DNA of 9,418 nt, taken from assembly GCA_022707665.1 (NCBI GenBank), contig JAKJAE010000083.1, positions 1 to 9,418 of the forward strand, given 5' to 3'. Position numbers and translations under genes: made by a program. Of the stretch, positions 4,916 to 9,418 are shown one piece after another. Each line of letters starts with the position of its first letter. Within the stretch, counting starts at the first letter, position 1. The DNA comes from Chloroflexota bacterium (GTDB lineage Bacteria; Chloroflexota; Anaerolineae; B4-G1; SLSP01). The notes below the pieces were generated by a model. That model was not told the origin of the DNA and made no database searches. It saw only the letters and a program-made list of their open reading frames with translations.

Positions 4916-6372
4916 TTCGTGCACACGACGTCACCTTCGCCTACGCCGCCCGCCTGCCCGGAGAGCACCCCCAGCCGGTCCTCACCGGCTGCTCGCTCGA
5001 ACTGGGCTCGGGCAGGGCGCTCGCGGTCATGGGTCCGACGGGCGCGGGCAAGAGCACGCTCAGCTACGTCCTCGCCGGACTTGCGCCGCGCCACACCGGC
5101 GGCACGCTCTCGGGAACGATAAGCATTGCCGGGCGCGACCTTCATGACGGGCCCCCCGAGATCGGCAGCGTAGGCCTGCTCTTCCAGGATGCAGCCACGC
5201 AGCTCTTCACCACAACCGTGGAAGACGAAGTTGCGTGGGGTCTCGAAGCGATGGGACTGGCCCCCGAAGAGATCGGACGACGCGTCGAGGCGTCGCTGAC
5301 GCACTTCGAGCTGACCACGGTGAGGCACCGTGCCCCGTGGGCACTCTCCGGTGGCCAGCAGAAACGGCTTGCGCTCGCGGCACTCTGGGCGATGCGGCCT
5401 GGCGTCCTGCTCCTCGACGAGCCGTTGGGCGGGCTCGATCCCGAAGGATGCGCCGAAGTCCTTGCCGCCGTCGATAGCCTCCGTGAAGCCGGCACGACGC
5501 TGCTCATCATGACACTCCATCCCGAGACGGCGCACCAGGCCGGGACTGTCGCACTGCTAGCGGATGGGCAGGTGTCCCCCGCGATGCCCTGGAAAGCCCT
5601 TGCCAAACAGGAAACGGCCCTCATCCAGACGGGGCTGCTCTTGCCCCGGCGACTCTGGCCTGACCTCGGCCCTCGCGGCGGCGATGGTAACGCCCCCGCC
5701 ATTGAGATCAAGGACGTGCATTTCGGTTATCCGGGCGAGGCCGAAGTGCTCCACGGGATCGATCTCACCGTTCGCACAGGGCAGTTCGTGGCCCTGGTGG
5801 GGCGCAACGGGGCTGGCAAGAGCACGCTCGTGCGCCACCTCAACGGTCTCCTGCGCCCAAGGAGCGGCACCGTGAGCATTCTGGGGCAACCGCTGGCCGG
5901 GCGCGCCGCGGGAACGATCGCCAGACAGGTGGGCTTCCTCTTCCAGCGCCCTGAGCAGCAGCTCTTTTCGCCTACGGTCAGGGACGAGATTGCCTATGGG
6001 CCCATGCGCCTGGGCCTGAACGACGTCCAGGCACGGGTTGACGGCGTGCTCGAGCGGTTCGGGCTGCAGGACGTTGCGGACGTGCCGCCGGCGCTCCTTG
6101 GCTATGGCGCACAGCGCACCGTCACATTGGCCGTGCTCGCAGCGCTGGCCACGCCCATCGTCGTCCTCGACGAGCCCACGGTCGGGTTGGACGGGCGCGG
6201 GCTCGCACAGCTCCTGGCCTGGCTGGCGGAGCGCCGCGAGCAGGGCGTGACGATTGTGCTGGTCACCCACGACCTCGATCTGGCCGCATGCGCCGACCGC
6301 GCGATCACGCTCGATGCCGGTGCCGTCATCGCCGATGGCCCGCCCGCGGCCGTGATTGGCGGCTGCGCATGA
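4912..6372 (+). CDS. Fused double-ATPase subunit (EcfA-EcfA') of an ECF transporter
   Basis: A 486-residue cytoplasmic protein with two ABC ATPase domains in tandem, replacing the usual EcfA1/EcfA2 pair and energising uptake. Domain 1: Walker A GPTGAGKST (41-49), Q-loop Q92, signature LSGGQ (145-149), Walker B LLLDE (166-170), H203. Domain 2: Walker A GRNGAGKST (297-305), Q-loop Q345, Walker B VVLDE (417-421), H453. The second signature is degenerate, LLGYG (395-399) in place of LSGGQ. A linker at about 225-262 joins the halves. I start at the ATG at 4912 because MIRAHDVTFAY is the normal first strand; a GTG at 4864 would read the terminator as protein. No Shine-Dalgarno precedes the ATG. The stop overlaps the T-component start as ATGA, which implies coupled translation. 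Confidence 0.93.
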   Translation: MIRAHDVTFAYAARLPGEHPQPVLTGCSLELGSGRALAVMGPTGAGKSTLSYVLAGLAPRHTGGTLSGTISIAGRDLHDGPPEIGSVGLLFQDAATQLFTTTVEDEVAWGLEAMGLAPEEIGRRVEASLTHFELTTVRHRAPWALSGGQQKRLALAALWAMRPGVLLLDEPLGGLDPEGCAEVLAAVDSLREAGTTLLIMTLHPETAHQAGTVALLADGQVSPAMPWKALAKQETALIQTGLLLPRRLWPDLGPRGGDGNAPAIEIKDVHFGYPGEAEVLHGIDLTVRTGQFVALVGRNGAGKSTLVRHLNGLLRPRSGTVSILGQPLAGRAAGTIARQVGFLFQRPEQQLFSPTVRDEIAYGPMRLGLNDVQARVDGVLERFGLQDVADVPPALLGYGAQRTVTLAVLAALATPIVVLDEPTVGLDGRGLAQLLAWLAERREQGVTIVLVTHDLDLAACADRAITLDAGAVIADGPPAAVIGGCA

Positions 6373-7139
6373 CCGTCACATTCGACACCTACGTGCCCGG
6401 CAGCTCGTTGCTCCACCGGCTCGACCCGCGGGTCAAGCTGTGGGCGACGCTGCTGGGCCTGATGGCGGCGTTCATGCTGCCGGGACTCGGGGCGCAAGCG
6501 CTTTTCCTCGCCGGCATTCATCTTCTGCTCGTGGCGGCAGGCATCCCGTGGCGCAGACTGGGGAACCTGTGGCGGCAGATGGCGATCCTGGTCATCCTCA
6601 TCCTGATCCTGCAACCGTTTCTCCGCCCTGTGGGGCGCGAGGTGTTCACCCTGGGACCCCTGCAGCTCACGGTGGGGGGCATGCTCGACGCCCTGCGACT
6701 GGCGCTGCGCGCGCTGGCGATTGCCTTCGTCGTCGCCGCGCTGCTCTATACCACATCACAGCCAGCGCTGGTCAGCGCTATGGTCCGGCTGGGACTCCCC
6801 TACCCATGGGGGCTCACCGTCAGCCTGGCGTTGCGCTTCCTTCCCGCGATCCAGGATCTCTACCACACTGTGCGCGACGCGCAGGCAGCGCGGGGTTGGG
6901 TAGCTGAGGGCCCGCTCTTCCGGCGGCTCAAGGAGCACCTCCCGGTCCTCGTCGCAGTCATGATCGGCACCCTGCGGATGAGCGACCAGCTCACGCTGGC
7001 GCTTGCCGCGCGGGGGCTGGAGACGACGCGCCAGCGCACGACGTGGCGTGCGCTCCGGATGGAGCGGCGCGACTGGGGCATCGCGCTCGCGGCCACGCTC
7101 GCGTTCTGCCTGTTCGCGTGGTGGCAGTTCGCGAACTGA
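6369..7139 (+). CDS. ECF transporter transmembrane (T) component, EcfT
   Basis: A 256-residue membrane scaffold that links the ATPases to the S component. Hydrophobic stretches lie at about 24-57, 70-84, 108-127, 145-160 and 236-252. The two Ala-Arg-Gly motifs that dock EcfT into the ATPases are both present, AARG at 173-176 and AARG at 213-216, separated by a long cytosolic helical region, the usual layout. The N-terminal GSSLLHRLDPRVKL (11-24) is also characteristic of the family. The ATG overlaps the ATPase stop by four bases (ATGA) and has only a weak ribosome binding site, so it is probably translated by coupling. Length and motifs are normal, with no sign of damage. Confidence 0.93.
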   Translation: MTVTFDTYVPGSSLLHRLDPRVKLWATLLGLMAAFMLPGLGAQALFLAGIHLLLVAAGIPWRRLGNLWRQMAILVILILILQPFLRPVGREVFTLGPLQLTVGGMLDALRLALRALAIAFVVAALLYTTSQPALVSAMVRLGLPYPWGLTVSLALRFLPAIQDLYHTVRDAQAARGWVAEGPLFRRLKEHLPVLVAVMIGTLRMSDQLTLALAARGLETTRQRTTWRALRMERRDWGIALAATLAFCLFAWWQFAN

Positions 7140-7215
7140 CTCTCCCGTCACGCCACAGACACGGCCGCTACTGGAGCGCTATGTGGGCGCCGGCAGCCAA
7201 AAACGCTTGCCCGGA

Positions 7216-7243
7216 TTGCTCCGAACCTATCCTGTGCTATACT
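7216..7243 (+). promoter_or_regulatory. Candidate promoter of the lipid kinase gene
   Basis: TTGCTC (7216-7221), a 16-base spacer and TATACT (7238-7243) with TG one base before the -10 (GTGCTATACT). It lies in the 146-base gap between the T component and the lipid kinase, and the predicted start is near 7250. No intrinsic terminator with a T-tract is visible in this gap, so read-through from the ECF genes may also occur. Confidence 0.5.
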
Positions 7244-7259
7244 GCGTCGCGAGCGGGAC

Positions 7260-7289
7260 ATGCAAAGGGTATCCACACTCCATCTATGA
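7260..7289 (+). other. Possible 9-codon leader mini-ORF before the lipid kinase gene
   Basis: ATG at 7260, about ten bases after the predicted transcription start, opens the frame MQRVSTLHL. Its TGA (7287-7289) overlaps the lipid-kinase ATG as ATGA. Only a weak GAGCGGG precedes it. The kinase start itself has no well-spaced Shine-Dalgarno, so coupling is possible but unproven. Confidence 0.2.
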
Positions 7290-8227
7290 CGCATCAAACG
7301 ACGTTGATCTACAATCCCACGGCTGGCCCATGGGACATGACGCGCCCGCTCAAGCGCCTCGCCTCCTACCTCGCCCGCAGCGGCTGGCAAATCGAGATCG
7401 TCCAGACCGAACAGCCGGGCGATGCCCTGGCCCATGCTCGCGAGGCGGCACAGCGCGGCGCGGATTGTGTCTTGCTTGCAGGCGGCGATGGGACGATCAA
7501 CGAGGCCGTCAACGGTCTCTACGGTACGCCTACAATGCTCGGGATGGTCCCGGTCGGCACAGGCAACGTCCTCGCCCACCAGCTCCGCATGCCCCTCCTG
7601 ACGGCGGTCACGATCAAGGAGGTCGGTGATACCTTGCTCAAGAGCCGGATCCAGCGCGTCGACGTGGGCATCACCAACGACCGACGTTTCATCAGTTGGG
7701 GGGGGCTGGGATTGGATGCCGAGATCACGGCCCAGTTGGAGCCGCGCCCGCGTGCGCTCAAGCGCTTTCGAACACTGCCCTACATCATCACCGGGTTCAC
7801 CGTCGCCTCCGAGTACCGCGGCGTGCGGGCCCGCTTCACTATCGGGGATCGTACCTTCCGCACCCGCACGCTGCTCGCCGTAGCAAGCAACATCCAGCTC
7901 TACGCTAACTTCTTCCAGATTGCCCCGCATGCGCGTATGGACGATGGCCTTCTGGACATCTTCGTCTTCCGCGGGATGGGATTTGCCTATGTCCTACGGG
8001 CGCTGGTGCAATCGATCAGGGGGCGCCACCTGAACGACCCGCATGTCATGCACGTCCTGGCTGCCCGGATGGACGTCGAGACGGCGACCCCCGTGGCCGT
8101 TCATCTGGATGGCGACCCCTTCGGCTCCACGCCTGCGAGCTTTGCACTGCAGCCCCTATCGCTACGGCTCCTCGTCCCGCCCAACGCACCGGAGAGCCTG
8201 TTCAGCCGGCCACCGGAAGATCTCTAG
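7286..8227 (+). CDS. Diacylglycerol kinase-like lipid kinase (YegS/DgkB family)
   Basis: A 313-residue soluble lipid kinase that phosphorylates diacylglycerol or a related lipid using ATP at the membrane surface. The nucleotide-binding core YNPTAG (9-14), the GGDGT motif (66-70) followed by INEAVNGL, and PVGTGN (89-94) define the N-terminal DAGK catalytic domain. The beta-rich second domain shows DDGLLD (219-224) and LDGD (274-277). Where DgkB and YegS carry a DGE triad, this protein has D275-G276-D277, a conservative change at the catalytic acid. I start at the ATG at 7286, because the open frame further upstream lies before the predicted promoter start. AAAGGG lies 16 bases upstream, too far to be a normal ribosome binding site. 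The PHP gene follows after 23 bases. Confidence 0.9.
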   Translation: MTHQTTLIYNPTAGPWDMTRPLKRLASYLARSGWQIEIVQTEQPGDALAHAREAAQRGADCVLLAGGDGTINEAVNGLYGTPTMLGMVPVGTGNVLAHQLRMPLLTAVTIKEVGDTLLKSRIQRVDVGITNDRRFISWGGLGLDAEITAQLEPRPRALKRFRTLPYIITGFTVASEYRGVRARFTIGDRTFRTRTLLAVASNIQLYANFFQIAPHARMDDGLLDIFVFRGMGFAYVLRALVQSIRGRHLNDPHVMHVLAARMDVETATPVAVHLDGDPFGSTPASFALQPLSLRLLVPPNAPESLFSRPPEDL

Positions 8228-8250
8228 AGTCAGGAGCTCACCCACCAGCG

Positions 8251-9045
8251 ATGATCGACTGCCATACGCACACGACCCATTCGCCCGACGGCACTGCCTC
8301 CATGGCCACAATGCTGCGTTCGGCCCAGGCATTGGGGCTCGCAGGGATCACCTTCACCGAGCACGCTGAATGGTATCCCGGCGACGAGGCCTACGGATAC
8401 CTCGACCTGGATGCCTACTTCGCGGAGCTCGAGGCGACGCGCGCGTGCTGCGCCAACGGGACGCGGCTCCTTGCCGGGATCGAGCTCGGCAATCCGCACG
8501 ACTTTCCCGAAGAGGCCGCAGCGCTCCTCGCGCGCTATCCCTTCGACCTCGTCATCGGCTCCGTCCACTGGCTTGATAACCTCCCCGGATGGAAACGGCC
8601 CATCTTCGAACAGGGGCTCGAAGCCACCTACCAACGCTACTTTGAGGAAGTCGTCAGGATGGTGGGCGTTGCCGACTTTGACATACTGGGGCACCTGGAC
8701 CTCGTCCGGCGCGATTCGTGGGACCTCTTCCACGAAGTGCTGCCGCTGGATCGCTGTGCGACCATAATCGACGCCATCCTCGAGCAGCTCGTCACCTCGG
8801 GAAGGGGACTGGAGATCAACACCTCGGGCCTCCGCAAGGGTCTGGCGGAGCCCATTCCCGGCCTCCGGATCCTGCAGCGCTATCGCGAGCTGGGTGGCGA
8901 GATCCTGGTGTTAGGGTCCGATGGGCACCGGCCCGAGCACATCGGGTGGAGATTCGATACGGCCCGCGACCTGGCCCGTGCGGCGGGCTTCGAGCGCGTC
9001 GCGCGGTTCAGCCAACGCCAGGTTGTTGACTGGATCGATCTGTGA
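8251..9045 (+). CDS. PHP-family phosphatase, HisJ-type histidinol-phosphatase
   Basis: A 264-residue metal-dependent phosphatase of the PHP family. HisJ enzymes dephosphorylate L-histidinol phosphate in histidine synthesis. The metal-ligand set is complete: H5 and H7 (MIDCHTH), H38, E78 in GIELG, H106 in GSVHW, H148 and D150 in GHLD, and D224 and H226 in GSDGH. LEINTSGLRKG (187-197) and GSDGHRPEHIG (222-232) are strong HisJ-type blocks, and the length is right. No other his gene is nearby, so the exact substrate is less sure than the family. The ATG is preceded by AGGAG at 14 bases, a long spacing. The lipid kinase ends 23 bases before it and the GT2 gene starts 29 bases after it, suggesting cotranscription. 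Confidence 0.85.
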   Translation: MIDCHTHTTHSPDGTASMATMLRSAQALGLAGITFTEHAEWYPGDEAYGYLDLDAYFAELEATRACCANGTRLLAGIELGNPHDFPEEAAALLARYPFDLVIGSVHWLDNLPGWKRPIFEQGLEATYQRYFEEVVRMVGVADFDILGHLDLVRRDSWDLFHEVLPLDRCATIIDAILEQLVTSGRGLEINTSGLRKGLAEPIPGLRILQRYRELGGEILVLGSDGHRPEHIGWRFDTARDLARAAGFERVARFSQRQVVDWIDL

Positions 9046-9051
9046 CAGAAT
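9023..9051 (+). promoter_or_regulatory. Weak candidate promoter for the GT2 gene
   Basis: TTGTTG (9023-9028), 17 bases, then CAGAAT (9046-9051) with TG one base before the -10. It spans the PHP stop codon, and the predicted start near 9058 would leave the GGAGAG ribosome binding site intact. Similarity to consensus is modest. Confidence 0.25.
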
Positions 9052-9074
9052 GGGCCACAGGGAGAGTTGAAACG

Positions 9075-9418
9075 ATGCGTGAACCACCACTGATGACGGT
9101 CATCATTCCGGCCTACAACGAGGCCCACCGGCTCCCGCAGACGCTGGCCAGGGTGCTGACCTTCGTCAAGGCACGCCCCGAGAAGCTGGACGTGATCGTC
9201 ATCAACAACAACAGCCGCGACACAACCCGGCAGGTCGCTGACGAGTTCGCCCGGGGGACCGATCTGCTCCATGTGCTGGACCAACCCATCCAGGGCAAAG
9301 GCGCAGCCGTCCGCAAGGGCATCCTCGCGGCTACGGGGGAGTATGCCTTCATCTGCGATGCCGATCTGGCCATGCCCATCGAGGAGTTGCCGCGGTTCTT
9401 CCCGGCCACGCTGGGCAA
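9075..9418 (+). CDS. Family 2 glycosyltransferase, Alg5/Dpm1-like, N-terminal part
   Basis: The first 114 codons of a GT-A-fold, family 2 glycosyltransferase running off the right edge. It opens with MTVIIPAYNE (7-16), then the nucleotide-binding region INNNSRDTT (43-51), the loop QGKGAAVRKGILAATGEY (73-90) and the metal-binding DAD (95-97) followed by LAMPIEE. The QGKGAAVRKG and DADLxxPIEE blocks resemble the dolichyl/polyprenyl-phosphate sugar transferases (Alg5/Dpm1 group), which charge a lipid carrier with a sugar on the cytoplasmic side. Such lipid-linked sugars are donors for GT-C enzymes like the one in the left arm, though a link is only inference. The ATG has GGAGAG at 8 bases. The acidic first residue of the usual DDGS loop is asparagine here, a variation seen elsewhere in GT2. 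Confidence 0.88.
   Translation, partial: MREPPLMTVIIPAYNEAHRLPQTLARVLTFVKARPEKLDVIVINNNSRDTTRQVADEFARGTDLLHVLDQPIQGKGAAVRKGILAATGEYAFICDADLAMPIEELPRFFPATLG

Noticed and set aside
4906..5535. A 209-codon minus-strand open frame
   Set aside because: Antisense to the well-supported ATPase gene; no family motif.
7043..7285. Upstream extension of the lipid kinase frame
   Set aside because: It overlaps the T-component gene, is cysteine-rich and unlike a kinase N-terminus, and precedes the predicted promoter.

Overview
This GC-rich window carries housekeeping and membrane genes of a bacterium. I infer Chloroflexota from the protein style and gene mix; nothing in the window proves the phylum. I see no rRNA, tRNA, CRISPR array, insertion sequence or prophage. 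Genes fill it almost completely, and no gene-free stretch exceeds about 150 bases.

Left arm (1-2824, minus strand): a run transcribed leftwards from a promoter region near 2825-2957. In order it encodes a membrane M50-like zinc protease homologue, a large GT-C-type membrane protein (DUF2142/GT39-like), a FlK-like hotdog acyl-CoA thioesterase, and the start of an unrecognised small helical protein whose GTG start overlaps the thioesterase stop and which runs off the left edge.

Right arm (2958-9418, plus strand): scpA (chromosome segregation), a YvlD/phage-holin-4-type small membrane protein, and a complete energy-coupling-factor (ECF) vitamin-type transporter made of S component, fused double ATPase and T component. 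A diacylglycerol-kinase-like lipid kinase, a HisJ-type PHP phosphatase and the first third of an Alg5/Dpm1-like GT2 glycosyltransferase follow. The three ECF genes supply every part of a Group I-like importer in one place, but the substrate cannot be read from the sequence and no riboswitch is visible.

The most interesting features are regulatory. (1) A textbook intrinsic terminator (10-bp perfect stem plus T7) sits inside the ECF operon between the S and ATPase genes. It ends 11 bases before the ATPase ATG, which lacks a ribosome binding site. A possible 11-codon mini-ORF with a strong Shine-Dalgarno runs through the hairpin and stops in an ATGA overlap with the ATPase start. (2) Similar 8-9-codon mini-ORFs ending in ATGA precede the S-component and lipid-kinase genes. 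(3) Three plus-strand genes share a promoter shape, TTGCnn-N16-TATnnT with GC just before the -10, placing two of the predicted transcription starts at or next to an ATG. (4) A 14-base motif, G[AG]ATATCGTTTG[AG]G, lies upstream of two genes of the left arm. All four are readings by eye and need experimental or comparative tests.
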